Shown here: piece by piece, positions 8,953-18,199 of the stretch | How the letters are laid out: every line of letters begins with the position of its first letter | Position numbering within the stretch: the first letter of the stretch is position 1 | From: Marinobacterium alkalitolerans | Lineage (GTDB): Bacteria; Pseudomonadota; Gammaproteobacteria; Pseudomonadales; Balneatricaceae | DNA: 64,000 bases | Assembly: GCF_017776525.1 (NCBI RefSeq) | Contig: NZ_JACVEW010000009.1 | Location: 1 to 64,000, forward strand | Direction of reading: 5' to 3' | Notes under the pieces: model-generated | Told to the model about the DNA's origin: nothing | The model's database searches: none | Seen by the model: only the letters and a program-made list of their open reading frames with translations | Made by a program: the position numbers and the translations under genes

Positions 8953-10449
8953 TCAGCCCGCCCTGAACAGGGAGTCATCGGAAGCATCGTCCGACTGCCC
9001 TGATACCTTTTGTGCCGTGACAACGGCCCGGCTGACGAGGTCATGCCGGCTCGCTATCCCGATATCATCCGGTATTTTCTGGCCATCCGTGATGTAGGCC
9101 ACCGGCAGCTGTTTCTCGACCGCCAGCGTCAGGGCCTCTCCCAGACTGCCGGACTCGTCGGTTTTACTCAGCACACACCCCTGCAGTCCCAGCGTAGAGT
9201 AATTGTCGTATGCGCTGCGCATCAACTGCTGCTGGCTGGAACAGGACAGCACCAGCAGCTTTTTCAGCCTTAAGGTGACACCGGACAACATCTGCATCTG
9301 CAACTGCCCCTGAGGGTCCCCTGCATTCATGCCTGCCGTATCAATCAGCACCAGTCGCTTGTTGCGCAACCCCTGCAGCACCTCTTCCAGGCTGTGGTTT
9401 TCATCCACCACCCTGACCGGCACATCCAGAATGCGGCCAAAGGTCTTGAGCTGTTCGTGCGCTGCGATACGGAAGCAGTCCGTGGTGACCAGCGCCAGAC
9501 TGGAGCTGCCATGCTGCAACACATAACGCGCTGCCAGCTTGCCGATAGTGGTGGTTTTCCCCACCCCGGTGGGCCCCACGAAGGCGATCATGCCGCCACG
9601 TTCAATCATCTCCTCGCCCAGCACCGGCAAGGCATCCGACAGGCGCGACAGCGCATTACGCCAGGCCTTGTCCGGAGACAGGTCCGGCTCGACGCCACTC
9701 ATCAGCTGGCGGACCAGGTTTTGCCCCAATCCCAGGTGCTGCAGGCGCTTCACAACCGCTGGCGCCGCCTGCTGAGCATCTGCTCCATATGAAGGTGGCG
9801 GAGCCACAGCGGGCTGTGGTGCCTCGCTCTGGCGAGACGCCTGCTGCAACAGGCTGCGCAGTTCCTGAATTTCGCTCTGCATGCTCTGCAGAACACTGTC
9901 ATCAGCAATGGAGTGATGGTCTTGCTGGGGTGCGCGCGGGGACGGGGGACGGGCAGGTTCAGTATAGGGCTCCGGCGGATCCAGGTGGCGCTGCTCCTGA
10001 CTCTCACGGCGGCGATTGCGACTGCGCAGAGATTCCAGAATCGAGCGCAAGTCCTCATCATCCTCGTCGTCGATCTGACGGTTGGCATTGCGGTCTGCGG
10101 CGGGAGTGGGCTCTGTCATGCGCCGACTGGCTTCGGCAATACGCGCCCGAGTCTTGTTCAATTCGGCTTCCAGTGCCGCATTACGGCTGGCCTGCGCCGA
10201 CTGGTGCGAATGGCCACCGGTGAGGATCTTGATCTGCTCATCTCGTCGGGACGGCGATGGTGACGCTGAAGCACGGTTACGCTTCAGCTCGGCCTGAGCT
10301 GCCTCGTATTCGTCTTCGCGAGCCGCCACGACCTCAACCCCACCCGCTACGCGATGGTTGGAGATGATAACCGCGTCGGCCCCAATCTCTTCCCGCACCC
10401 GGCGCATCGCCTGACGCATATCCGGTGCAAAGATGCGTTTGACTTTCAT
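8953..10449 (-). CDS. flhF: Polar flagellar placement GTPase FlhF
   Basis: 498 residues. The N-terminal B domain (MKVKRIFAPDMRQAMRRVREEIGADAVI) is followed by a long charged Gln/Arg/Pro-rich region (about 50-225), an N domain, and the SRP-type G domain with P-loop GPTGVGKTTT (292-300) and the LIDTAGM switch. FlhF marks the pole where the first basal-body parts assemble. It starts 33 bases after flhA and is followed by fleN, its usual partner. Confidence 0.96.
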   Translation of the reverse strand: MKVKRIFAPDMRQAMRRVREEIGADAVIISNHRVAGGVEVVAAREDEYEAAQAELKRNRASASPSPSRRDEQIKILTGGHSHQSAQASRNAALEAELNKTRARIAEASRRMTEPTPAADRNANRQIDDEDDEDLRSILESLRSRNRRRESQEQRHLDPPEPYTEPARPPSPRAPQQDHHSIADDSVLQSMQSEIQELRSLLQQASRQSEAPQPAVAPPPSYGADAQQAAPAVVKRLQHLGLGQNLVRQLMSGVEPDLSPDKAWRNALSRLSDALPVLGEEMIERGGMIAFVGPTGVGKTTTIGKLAARYVLQHGSSSLALVTTDCFRIAAHEQLKTFGRILDVPVRVVDENHSLEEVLQGLRNKRLVLIDTAGMNAGDPQGQLQMQMLSGVTLRLKKLLVLSCSSQQQLMRSAYDNYSTLGLQGCVLSKTDESGSLGEALTLAVEKQLPVAYITDGQKIPDDIGIASRHDLVSRAVVTAQKVSGQSDDASDDSLFRAG

Positions 10450-10482
10450 ATGCTTCCCTTATCGGCAGCCAGTCGCCAAACC

Positions 10483-12594
10483 CTAGCCATTTTGTCCACC
10501 CACTGTGGCCACGATGGTGACTTTCTTGTTTTCAGGGATCTCCTGATAGGAGAGTACATGAATTTGGTGCTCACCATAACGGACAAACTTCGCCATCAGC
10601 GGCCGCACCGGAGCCGCTACCAACAGAACGGACGGTTTGCCCGCCATTTCCTGACGCTGTGCAGTTTCTGCCAGCGATTTCTGCAGACGCTCGGCCATAC
10701 CCGGCTCCAGCACCATGCCTTCATCCCCCTGCCCCTGCTGCATTGAGTTCAGCAGCATCTGCTCCAGCGAAGGCTCCAGCGTAATCACCGGCAGATCCGG
10801 ATCCGAGCCATTGATCGTCTGTACAATCAGACGCGCCAGCGCGACGCGAACGGCCGCAGTCAGCGCCAGCGGATCCTGAGTACGCTGCACCGCCTCGGCC
10901 AGCGCCTCGGCAATGGAGCGGAAGTCCTTCAGCGGCACCTGCTCCATCAACAGGTTCTGCAACACTTTCAACAGCGCGCTGATGGAAAGCTTCTTCGGAA
11001 TCAGCTCTTCTACCAGTTTGGGACAGGATTTGGTCAGCAGATCCAGCAACTGCTGGACTTCTTCATGCCCCAGCAACTCGTGCGCATGTGACTGCATGAT
11101 CTGATTGATATGCGTCGCCACCACGGTACTGGCATCCACCACCGTGTACCCCAGCGTCTGGGCCTGTTCTTTCTGGCTCTTCTCGATCCAGACAGCATCG
11201 AGCCCGAACGCCGGGTCCTTGACCGCGACGCCCTTCAGATCCCCGAAGACCTGGCCGGGATTGATCGCCAGTTCGCGGTCAGGGTAGATTTCGGCTTCAC
11301 CGGCAATCACCCCCATCAACGTCACCCGATAGGCACCCGGCATCAAATCCAGGTTGTCACGGATATGCACCGACGGCACCAGGAAGCCCAGATCCTGAGA
11401 CAGCTTCTTGCGCACCCCCTTGATCCGCCCCAGCAGCTGACCGCCCTGCATCTTGTCCACCATCGGAATCAGGCGATAGCCCACTTCCAGGCCGATCATG
11501 TCCACCGGCATCACATCATCCCAGCCAAGCTCCTTCTGCTCTTCGGGAGGCTGCTCGGCCTCAATATTCTGTTCCTCTTCCGCTGCCTGCGCCGCGGCCT
11601 CTTCACGCTGCTCTTCTCGACGGCGGATCCACCAGGCACCCCCTGCCGCAGCCGCTGCAAGACCGATAAAGGCGATATGCGGCATGCCCGGCACAATGCC
11701 CATAATGAACAGTATGGCAGCCGCCACGCTCAGTGCACGCGGGGAGGCAAACATCTGGCGGAACACCTGTGTGCCCATCGCCTCGGAGGAGTTGGCGCGT
11801 GTCACCATCACGGCCGCCGCGGTTGACAGCAGCAGCGACGGAATCTGGGCCACCAGGCCATCACCGATCGTCAGCAGTGAGTAATACTGCAGCGCCATGT
11901 CGAAGTTCAGCCCGTGCTGAACCATCCCGATGCCAAGACCACCCAACAGGTTGATCACGAGGATCAGAATGCCTGCGACCGCATCCCCGCGGACGAACTT
12001 TGACGCACCGTCCATCGCACCGTAGAAGTCCGCTTCCTGAGTCACTTCGCGACGACGGTCGCGCGCTTCATCCTGGTTAATCAGGCCCGCGTTCAAGTCC
12101 GCATCGATCGCCATCTGCTTGCCCGGCATCGCATCCAGCGTAAAGCGGGCACTTACTTCGGAAATACGCCCGGCACCCTTGGTCACCACCACGAAGTTGA
12201 TGATGACGAGAATCAGGAAGACGACGATACCCACGACGTAATTGCCGCCAACCACCACGTCACCAAAGGCCTGGATCACCTTACCTGCCGCATCGCCCCC
12301 TTCGTGACCGAACAGCAGCACCACACGGGTCGAGGCCACATTCAGTGCCAGCCGCAACAGTGTTGCCGCCAGCAGGATGGTCGGGAAAACGGCAAAGTCC
12401 AGCGGACGGAGGGCGTAAATGCTGACCAGCAGCACCACGATCGACAGCGCGATGTTGAACGTAAAGAAAACGTCCAGCAGGAAAGGCGGCATCGGCAGCG
12501 TCACCATGCCGAGGATCACCAGCAACAGCAGCGGAATACCCAGATTCCCCTGTGTCAGTCCTCGCACATTATTGATGATGACGTCGCGTTCCAC
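10483..12594 (-). CDS. flhA: Flagellar type III export gate protein FlhA
   Basis: 703 residues, full family length. About eight membrane segments fill residues 18-320, with the conserved FHIPEP region between segments 4 and 5 (GAGRISEVSARFTLDAMPGK, then IDADLNAGLI). A cytoplasmic domain for substrate-chaperone docking (about 350-703) follows. The start is GTG, with GGAGG four bases upstream. The 145-bp gap upstream holds a sigma-54 promoter, so flhA heads a transcript running towards flhF-fleN-fliA. Confidence 0.97.
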   Translation of the reverse strand: MERDVIINNVRGLTQGNLGIPLLLLVILGMVTLPMPPFLLDVFFTFNIALSIVVLLVSIYALRPLDFAVFPTILLAATLLRLALNVASTRVVLLFGHEGGDAAGKVIQAFGDVVVGGNYVVGIVVFLILVIINFVVVTKGAGRISEVSARFTLDAMPGKQMAIDADLNAGLINQDEARDRRREVTQEADFYGAMDGASKFVRGDAVAGILILVINLLGGLGIGMVQHGLNFDMALQYYSLLTIGDGLVAQIPSLLLSTAAAVMVTRANSSEAMGTQVFRQMFASPRALSVAAAILFIMGIVPGMPHIAFIGLAAAAAGGAWWIRRREEQREEAAAQAAEEEQNIEAEQPPEEQKELGWDDVMPVDMIGLEVGYRLIPMVDKMQGGQLLGRIKGVRKKLSQDLGFLVPSVHIRDNLDLMPGAYRVTLMGVIAGEAEIYPDRELAINPGQVFGDLKGVAVKDPAFGLDAVWIEKSQKEQAQTLGYTVVDASTVVATHINQIMQSHAHELLGHEEVQQLLDLLTKSCPKLVEELIPKKLSISALLKVLQNLLMEQVPLKDFRSIAEALAEAVQRTQDPLALTAAVRVALARLIVQTINGSDPDLPVITLEPSLEQMLLNSMQQGQGDEGMVLEPGMAERLQKSLAETAQRQEMAGKPSVLLVAAPVRPLMAKFVRYGEHQIHVLSYQEIPENKKVTIVATVGGQNG

Positions 12595-12689
12595 TCGTCC
12601 TCCAAGGCGTCAAAAAAACGACAAAAATACACCCAGTGAGTCTTATGTTGTTTGGACTCTGGGCCAACTGCGGGTTTTTTGATGTTTTT

Positions 12690-12704
12690 CTGACGATTCG
12701 TCAG
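12690..12704. repeat. Perfect inverted repeat CTGACGA-T-TCGTCAG in the flhA leader
   Basis: Seven-base arms around one base, just downstream of the predicted start point of the sigma-54 promoter. It could be an operator or an RNA stem-loop in the leader. It has the reverse half-site order (TGAC..GTCA) of the FleQ box, so I do not call it a FleQ site. Confidence 0.45.
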
Positions 12705-12720
12705 TACCCGAAGAGGAGTA

Positions 12721-12737
12721 ATGCAAAAATCCGGCCA
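12721..12737 (-). promoter_or_regulatory. Sigma-54 promoter of flhA
   Basis: Minus-strand TGGCCGGATTTTTGCAT has GG and GC separated by exactly 10 bases, matching TGGCACG-N4-TTGCW. It lies 126-143 bases upstream of the flhA GTG and just after the flhB stop. In Pseudomonas the flhA operon is RpoN/FleQ dependent. Confidence 0.82.
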
Positions 12738-12739
12738 AC

Positions 12740-13888
12740 TTACTCCGGCTCCGGATCATTGCGCAACTCGTCAGGAATATCGAAATCGTCTTCGCGGGGA
12801 GGTTCCGGCGTCTCATCCAGATGCTGGCGTGCACGCTTGAGCTGGAACACATAGGCCAGCACCTGGGCCACGGACTTGTACAGACCGGCCGGGATTTCGT
12901 CACCTATCTCGGTGTTGTGATAGAGCGCCCGAGCCAGTGCCGGTGCTTCGAGCAGAGGCACATCGTTGGCTTCGGCAACTTCTCGAATCTTGAGCGCGAT
13001 GAAGTCAGCGCCCTTGGCAATCACGCGCGGTGCGCCTCCACCACCCTGATCATACTTCAGCGCTACGGCATAGTGGGTCGGGTTGGTAATGACCACATCG
13101 GCTTCCGGTACTTCCGACATCATCTTGCGCTGTGCGATTTCACGCTGCAACTGACGGATTCGCCCTTTAACCTCCGGCTTACCCTCCGTGTTCTTCATCT
13201 CATCCTTCACTTCCTGCATGGTCATCTTCAGCTTCTTGTTGTAGTCGTAGAGCTGAAAGGGCACGTCCACCAGGGAGATAATGATGAGAGACAGACTCAT
13301 GACCAGAAAAGACCAGCCCAGAATCTGCAGGGAGTGAGCCATCGCGGGTTCGACGGCTTCACGGGCCAGCGCCATCAGGTCGGGACGGTCCAGCCAGAGC
13401 ACCATGATGGCGAAGGCCCCGACCAGCAGAAACTTGGCCAGCCCCTTGCCCAGTTCGACCAGCGCCTTGAGTGAAAACATGCGCTTGAGCCCGCTCAGCG
13501 GGTTGATCCGACTCCCCTTGGGCTGCAGCGCCTGACCGCTGAAATTCCAGCCGCCCAGCGCAATTGGACTTAACAGCGCCGCCAGCAGGGTCAGCAGAAA
13601 AAAGCCCCACAGACTGAAGAACCCCTCAAACAGCGCCTCCCCCAGGTGGGTAAACATCAGCGCCGTATCAAAGGCATCTCGCCGATCCAGCGTGAAGCTT
13701 TCCTTCATGATATTCATCATGGTGGTCGCCACATTGTCGCCAAACAGCAGAGCGGCGGCCGCTGCAGACAGCAGGAGGGCGGTTGAACCCAATTCACGCG
13801 AGCGGGGTATGTCGCCTTTCTCGCGCGCTTCTCGAAGGCGTTTCTCCGTGGGTTCTTCTGTTTTTTCCTGACCCGTTTCTTCTGCCAT
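12740..13888 (-). CDS. flhB: Flagellar export gate/substrate-switch protein FlhB
   Basis: 382 residues. The N-terminus EETGQEKTEEPTEKRLREA is typical. Four membrane segments occupy about residues 30-210. The cytoplasmic domain contains the autocleavage site NPTH at residue 269 (VVITNPTHYAVALKY). FlhB switches export from rod/hook to filament substrates together with FliK. It ends the fliL-M-N-O-P-Q-R-flhB run, one base after fliR. The acidic C-terminal extension after about 350 is ordinary for the family. Confidence 0.97.
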   Translation of the reverse strand: MAEETGQEKTEEPTEKRLREAREKGDIPRSRELGSTALLLSAAAAALLFGDNVATTMMNIMKESFTLDRRDAFDTALMFTHLGEALFEGFFSLWGFFLLTLLAALLSPIALGGWNFSGQALQPKGSRINPLSGLKRMFSLKALVELGKGLAKFLLVGAFAIMVLWLDRPDLMALAREAVEPAMAHSLQILGWSFLVMSLSLIIISLVDVPFQLYDYNKKLKMTMQEVKDEMKNTEGKPEVKGRIRQLQREIAQRKMMSEVPEADVVITNPTHYAVALKYDQGGGGAPRVIAKGADFIALKIREVAEANDVPLLEAPALARALYHNTEIGDEIPAGLYKSVAQVLAYVFQLKRARQHLDETPEPPREDDFDIPDELRNDPEPE

Positions 13889-13889
13889 C

Positions 13890-14669
13890 TCAGCGTCCTG
13901 ATTTCAGCAGCGCGGCAATATTATCCAGCGCCTCGGCAGAAAAGGTCTGGTAGTGGCTGAAAAAGCCGGACAGGCTGGCCCAGACGATGAACAGGCCCAT
14001 CAACATGGTGAACGGGAAACCGATGGCAAAAATATTCAACTGAGGGGCCGCCTTGGTCATGATGCCGAAGGCAAAGTTCACCACCAGCAGCGCCGTGACG
14101 GCAGGCAGCGCCATCAGCAGTGCCGCCATAAACAGCCAGCCGCCTGAAAGCGCCACCTCCCAGAGGGTAACCCGGCTCACGCCTTCCAGCCCCACCGGCA
14201 CTACGGTGAAGCTTTTCACCATGATTTCGATCAGTACCAGATGCCCGTTCATGCCAAGGAACATCATCATCACCAGCATCAGATAGATCTGCGCAATGAT
14301 CACCACATTTACCCCGTTGGCCGGGTCACTCATGGAGGCAAAGCCCAGACCCATCTGCATCGCCATGATCTGACCACCGGCCACAAAGCTTTGCAGCAGG
14401 ATCGTGGCCGAGAACCCCAGCAGGCTGCCCAGCACGACCTGCTGGGCAATGACGATCCAGCTCTGGACCGATATGGGATCAAACACCGGCATGGGCGGGA
14501 GCGAGGGCACAATCAGGATGGTAACGATCAGCGCCAGCCCCAGCCGCAGGCGTGCCGGCAGCATCTGGGTACCGATGATCGGCATGGCCATGAAAAATGA
14601 CATGACCCGAAACAGTGGCCACAGAAATGAACTGACCGATTGCTCTATCTGCATCAAGCCGAATTCCAT
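13890..14669 (-). CDS. fliR: Flagellar export gate protein FliR
   Basis: 259 residues, almost entirely hydrophobic, with about six membrane helices and the family patterns MSFFMAMPIIGTQMLPARLRLG near the N-terminus and GFPFTMLMGLF near the C-terminus. It forms the FliP5-Q4-R1 export channel. It sits between fliQ (7-base gap) and flhB (1-base gap). Confidence 0.96.
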   Translation of the reverse strand: MEFGLMQIEQSVSSFLWPLFRVMSFFMAMPIIGTQMLPARLRLGLALIVTILIVPSLPPMPVFDPISVQSWIVIAQQVVLGSLLGFSATILLQSFVAGGQIMAMQMGLGFASMSDPANGVNVVIIAQIYLMLVMMMFLGMNGHLVLIEIMVKSFTVVPVGLEGVSRVTLWEVALSGGWLFMAALLMALPAVTALLVVNFAFGIMTKAAPQLNIFAIGFPFTMLMGLFIVWASLSGFFSHYQTFSAEALDNIAALLKSGR

Positions 14670-14676
14670 GGGTCAC

Positions 14677-14946
14677 CTAGGAGATAAGCCGCGGGATATT
14701 GAGGAACAGGTAGTTGAACAGGTCGGAAATCTTGGTCACGATCCAGGGGCCTGCCCACATGACCGCCAGCAGAGTCACGATCAGGCGGGGCAAGAAACTC
14801 AGCGTCTGCTCGTTGATCTGGGTGGCTGCCTGAAACACGGAGATAACCAGACCGACAGCCAAAGAGGGGCCCACAATCACGGCCACAATCACCACGATCA
14901 GCCAAAGCGCCTGTCCAAACAGGTCCAGAATCATTCCCGGATCCAT
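14677..14946 (-). CDS. fliQ: Flagellar export gate protein FliQ
   Basis: 89 residues with two membrane hairpin helices (ALWLIVVIVAVIVGPSLAVG and LPRLIVTLLAVMWAGPWIV), and the conserved FQAATQINEQTLSFLP between them. Its full length and sequence match the small gate subunit. It lies 12 bases after fliP. Confidence 0.97.
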   Translation of the reverse strand: MDPGMILDLFGQALWLIVVIVAVIVGPSLAVGLVISVFQAATQINEQTLSFLPRLIVTLLAVMWAGPWIVTKISDLFNYLFLNIPRLIS

Positions 14947-14958
14947 AGGCCCTCCTCG

Positions 14959-15696
14959 CTAAATGCCAAAACTTGCCGCCAGCGTTCCAACCACCATCGC
15001 CCAGCCATCAACCAGTACAAACAGCATGATCTTAAACGGCAGGGAGATGATGATGGGCGACAGCATCATCATACCCATGGCCATCAAGACACTGGCCACC
15101 ACCAGATCGATGACCAGAAACGGAATAAACAGCATGAAGCCGATCTGGAAAGCCGTTTTCAGCTCACTGGTCACAAACGCCGGTATGAGGATAGTAAAGG
15201 GGATCTCTTCCACATTTTCCACCGGCGGCGTTTCCGAAATGCGCATGAACAGATTCAGGTCACTTTCCCGGGTCTGCCGCAGCATGAATTCGTGGAAGGG
15301 CACACCGGCGGCTCTGAACGCCTCCTGAGGGCCCAACTCCTCGTTAATATACGGTTGCACGGCACTTGTGTTCACCTCTTCCAGCACCGGCGACATGATA
15401 AACAGGGTCAGGAACAGGGACAGGCCGATGATAATCTGGTTGGAGGGCGTCTGCTGCAGCCCCAGCGCCTGACGCAAAATGGCAAACACGATGATGATGC
15501 GGGCAAAGGAGGTCATCATCATCAGCATCGCCGGCAGGAACGTCAGCAGCGTCATCAGTGCCAGAATCTGGATGGTGACGCTGTAATTGGTCGTGCCGTC
15601 CTCTTCCGTGACCAACGTCACGGCCGGGATGCCGGTTTCCGCCCAGACCGGGGTCATCGGCAGCAGAAGCAGGAGGATCAGGCCCAACCAGCGCAT
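14959..15696 (-). CDS. fliP: Flagellar export gate protein FliP
   Basis: 245 residues. A cleavable signal peptide ([19 protein letters not shown]) is followed by membrane helices with family motifs ([46 protein letters not shown]). Five copies form the core of the export channel. Its ATG overlaps the fliO stop by one base (TGATG), implying coupled translation. Confidence 0.97.
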   Translation of the reverse strand: MRWLGLILLLLLPMTPVWAETGIPAVTLVTEEDGTTNYSVTIQILALMTLLTFLPAMLMMMTSFARIIIVFAILRQALGLQQTPSNQIIIGLSLFLTLFIMSPVLEEVNTSAVQPYINEELGPQEAFRAAGVPFHEFMLRQTRESDLNLFMRISETPPVENVEEIPFTILIPAFVTSELKTAFQIGFMLFIPFLVIDLVVASVLMAMGMMMLSPIIISLPFKIMLFVLVDGWAMVVGTLAASFGI

Positions 15697-16127
15697 CAGC
15701 GTTCGCCTCCACGCGACAGCACCTGCTGCAGCCGCTCCGCAAACGCCGCACCACGCACCTCGGCGCTGTCCAGCACCGGCTCCTCAAATTCCACCAGCAG
15801 ACTGACCCGCCCGGGTGCAACACCCAGCAGCATCTGCCGTTCGCCAACCTGTACCAGAACCGCTCGCTCACGCTGGCCCAGCGGCAAGGCGGCCAGCACT
15901 TTCATGCCCTGCCCACCGGCCGGGACACCATTCACACGGCGTACCAGCCAGGCCAGCAGCAGGATCAGCCCCACCACCAGCACCAGCCCAAGGGCGAGCT
16001 GAATCAGAGCCCCCCAGGAAAGCGGATCCGGCAGGCTGGGTTTCGGCTGTTCGGCCTGCTCAGCCGCATGCGATAGCACAGGCAACAACAGGCAAAGGAG
16101 GGCTGCTCCGAGTCGATACAGGATCAT
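15696..16127 (-). CDS. fliO: Flagellar assembly protein FliO
   Basis: 143 residues. A signal-peptide-like N-terminus (cleavage near SHA-AEQ) is followed by one membrane helix (about 37-62, [22 protein letters not shown]) and a small cytoplasmic domain ([32 protein letters not shown]). FliO helps the FliP ring assemble. It overlaps fliN by four bases and fliP by one. Confidence 0.94.
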   Translation of the reverse strand: MILYRLGAALLCLLLPVLSHAAEQAEQPKPSLPDPLSWGALIQLALGLVLVVGLILLLAWLVRRVNGVPAGGQGMKVLAALPLGQRERAVLVQVGERQMLLGVAPGRVSLLVEFEEPVLDSAEVRGAAFAERLQQVLSRGGER

Positions 16128-16582
16128 TTCAGGCGGCGAATCCTTTCCTGCGGGCTGATCACGTCGGTCAGTCGGATCCCGTAACGGTCATTGACGACCA
16201 CGACTTCGCCATGCGCGATCAGGGTGCCGTTCACTTTCACGTCCAGCGGCTCACCCGCCACACGGTCCAGCTCGATCACTGACCCCTGACTCAGCTGCAG
16301 CAGGTTCCGAATGGCAATTTCCGTCCCGCCCACTTCCATGGTCAGGTTGACGGGAATATCCAGAATGACATCCAGCTTGGGGTCGGCTATTGGCGTGGAG
16401 TCGTCCTGAAGCTCATCAAGCTCAACTCCCTGTGCAGGCGGCTCTCCTCCCCCCTGCTGTGCCTGAACATCATCAAGCAAGGCGTCGGCATCAGCACTGG
16501 CATCACCGGTTTGCTGTTCCAGGGCCGCGGCCCATTCATCCGCCAGCGCATCCTGATCCTGATTGTTGTTCTCGTCACTCAC
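16124..16582 (-). CDS. fliN: Flagellar switch protein FliN
   Basis: 152 residues. An acidic Gln/Asp-rich N-terminus (about 1-65) precedes the SpoA domain (LDVILDIPVNLTMEVGGTEI ... LLQLSQGSVIELDRVAGEPLD ... GEVVVVNDRYGIRLTDV). The start is GTG with GGAGAG upstream. FliN forms the bottom of the C ring and binds CheY-P and FliH. It follows fliM by 20 bases. Confidence 0.96.
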   Translation of the reverse strand: MSDENNNQDQDALADEWAAALEQQTGDASADADALLDDVQAQQGGGEPPAQGVELDELQDDSTPIADPKLDVILDIPVNLTMEVGGTEIAIRNLLQLSQGSVIELDRVAGEPLDVKVNGTLIAHGEVVVVNDRYGIRLTDVISPQERIRRLK

Positions 16583-16602
16583 GTTTTGCTCTCCGCGGAT
16601 GG

Positions 16603-17589
16603 TCAGCTGCCACCCGGCTGCTTGATTGTCTCTTTGATTTTAACGGCCAGATTGCCACGTGACGTTCCCAGCTGGCACTCAAACAGGGGGATGCCGTTGG
16701 CTTTCAGAGGCAGTGTATCCTGCATTTCAATCGGAATGATATCGCCCGCTTCCAGCTCCATCACATCCCTCAGGGTCATTTCACGCTCGGCCACCGTCAA
16801 GTCCAGCTCCAGGGTGGCCATCATGATGTCGCGCCGCAAGGCTGACAGCCAGCGCTCATCCTTCTGCTCTTCAGTGGTTTGAACACCTGATACCAGCTGG
16901 TCCCGAATCGGCTCCAGCATCGAGTAGGGCATGGTAATATGGAGGTCGCCCGACCCCCCTTCAAGATCCACCTGGAACGAACTCACCACCACCACTTCCG
17001 TGGGGTTCACCACGTTGGCCATGGCCGGGTTCACTTCATGCCCGATATGCTCAAAGCGCAGCGATGTCACCGGCTTCCAGGCTTCTTCCAGGTCATGAAA
17101 CAGCTGCTGCAGGGTACGATGCACGATCCGGGTTTCAGTCGGCGTAAATTCACGGCCTTCAATCTTGGCGTGGCGGCCGTCACCGCCAAAAAACTGGTCC
17201 ACCAGCTTGAACACCAGCCGCGAATCCATGATGAACAGCGCCGTACCACGCAAGGGGTGCGCCTTTACCAGGCTCATACTGGTCGGAACGTACAGGGTAT
17301 GGATATAGTCACCGTACTTCATGACCTGGATGCCACCCACGGTGACATCGGCAGTACGGCGCAACAGGTTGAACAGACTGATCCGGGTATGTCGAGCGAA
17401 GCGCTCATTGATCATTTCCAGCGTGGGCATGCGCCCACGCACGATCCGCTCGTGACTGGCGAGGTCGTAACTGCGGACACCGTCTTCGTCTTCGGTGTCC
17501 CCCTCTTCATCGGTTTCAACATCTCCATCGTCGACACCGTGCAGAAGTGCATCGATCTCGTCCTGGGAGAGCAGATCCTTGACCGACAT
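16603..17589 (-). CDS. fliM: Flagellar switch protein FliM
   Basis: 328 residues. The N-terminal CheY-P-binding peptide is present (MSVKDLLSQDEIDALLHGV), followed by an acidic linker, the CheC-like middle domain (LEMINERFARHTRISLFNLLR; the GGDGR loop) and the C-terminal SpoA domain. It couples CheY-P binding to switching. The gene is 8 bases downstream of fliL. Confidence 0.97.
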   Translation of the reverse strand: MSVKDLLSQDEIDALLHGVDDGDVETDEEGDTEDEDGVRSYDLASHERIVRGRMPTLEMINERFARHTRISLFNLLRRTADVTVGGIQVMKYGDYIHTLYVPTSMSLVKAHPLRGTALFIMDSRLVFKLVDQFFGGDGRHAKIEGREFTPTETRIVHRTLQQLFHDLEEAWKPVTSLRFEHIGHEVNPAMANVVNPTEVVVVSSFQVDLEGGSGDLHITMPYSMLEPIRDQLVSGVQTTEEQKDERWLSALRRDIMMATLELDLTVAEREMTLRDVMELEAGDIIPIEMQDTLPLKANGIPLFECQLGTSRGNLAVKIKETIKQPGGS

Positions 17590-17597
17590 CCGGCCCC

Positions 17598-18125
17598 CTA
17601 CTGCATCACGAGGTTAGTAAATAGAATGGTCTCCACTCCCGGCTCGCCAATCTTGTCCTGCATAATGGACTGAACCATGGCGGTTGCCTCGGTACGCAGC
17701 GCCATTTTGCCTTCAATGCTCTGCAGCTCCTCAAAGCTCTGAGCAGAGAACAGTGCATTCAAGCGCGATACGATCAGCGGCATATGCTTTTGCAGCGCCT
17801 CGTCAACCTTGGGGTCACGACTCTTGGCCTCGACAAACGCCTGCATGTAATGACGCTTGCTGTCGTTGGATTGAAGCGTGGCAACGAATGAAGGCTTGCC
17901 CTCGAGGGTACGGATTTTGGTGTAGATTGCCTCGCGCTTCACCGGCTCGACACTGCCCTGCTCAGCCGCCTCTTCATCTCCCGACATCAGGAAGAAATAG
18001 GCCGCGGCACCGCCGCCACCCAGCAGCAGAACAGCCCCCAGTGCGATAAAGATGATCAGCTTCTTTTTGGAGCCCTTGCCGCCCTCTTCGGCCGCAGCAT
18101 TTTCCGCGGTGTCATTGGTCGCCAT
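17598..18125 (-). CDS. fliL: Flagellar basal body-associated protein FliL
   Basis: 175 residues. A cytoplasmic Lys-rich start (GGKGSKKK) precedes one membrane helix (about 25-45, LIIFIALGAVLLLGGGGAAAYFFL), and a periplasmic FliL domain ends in the typical LFTNLVMQ. It associates with stator units. It heads the fliLMNOPQR-flhB run. The 74-bp gap from fliK holds no convincing sigma-54 motif, only a weak TATATT-like box, so transcription may come through fliK. Confidence 0.94.
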   Translation of the reverse strand: MATNDTAENAAAEEGGKGSKKKLIIFIALGAVLLLGGGGAAAYFFLMSGDEEAAEQGSVEPVKREAIYTKIRTLEGKPSFVATLQSNDSKRHYMQAFVEAKSRDPKVDEALQKHMPLIVSRLNALFSAQSFEELQSIEGKMALRTEATAMVQSIMQDKIGEPGVETILFTNLVMQ

Positions 18126-18199
18126 TCATGCCTCCACAACAGTGCGCTTTATTCCTGATGACAGGGTAATATAACACACTGTTTTTAGGGCTGTAGCCT

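Noticed and set aside
12609-12622. GTCAAAAAAACGAC in the flhA leader as a FleQ box
   Set aside because: Three mismatches to the symmetric box and an A tract that matches many motifs by chance; worth testing, but not called.
14404-16002. 532-codon open frame on the plus strand
   Set aside because: It lies wholly antisense to fliR-fliQ-fliP-fliO, is rich in His/Gln/Arg with no recognisable domain, and reflects lack of stop codons opposite a GC-rich coding strand.
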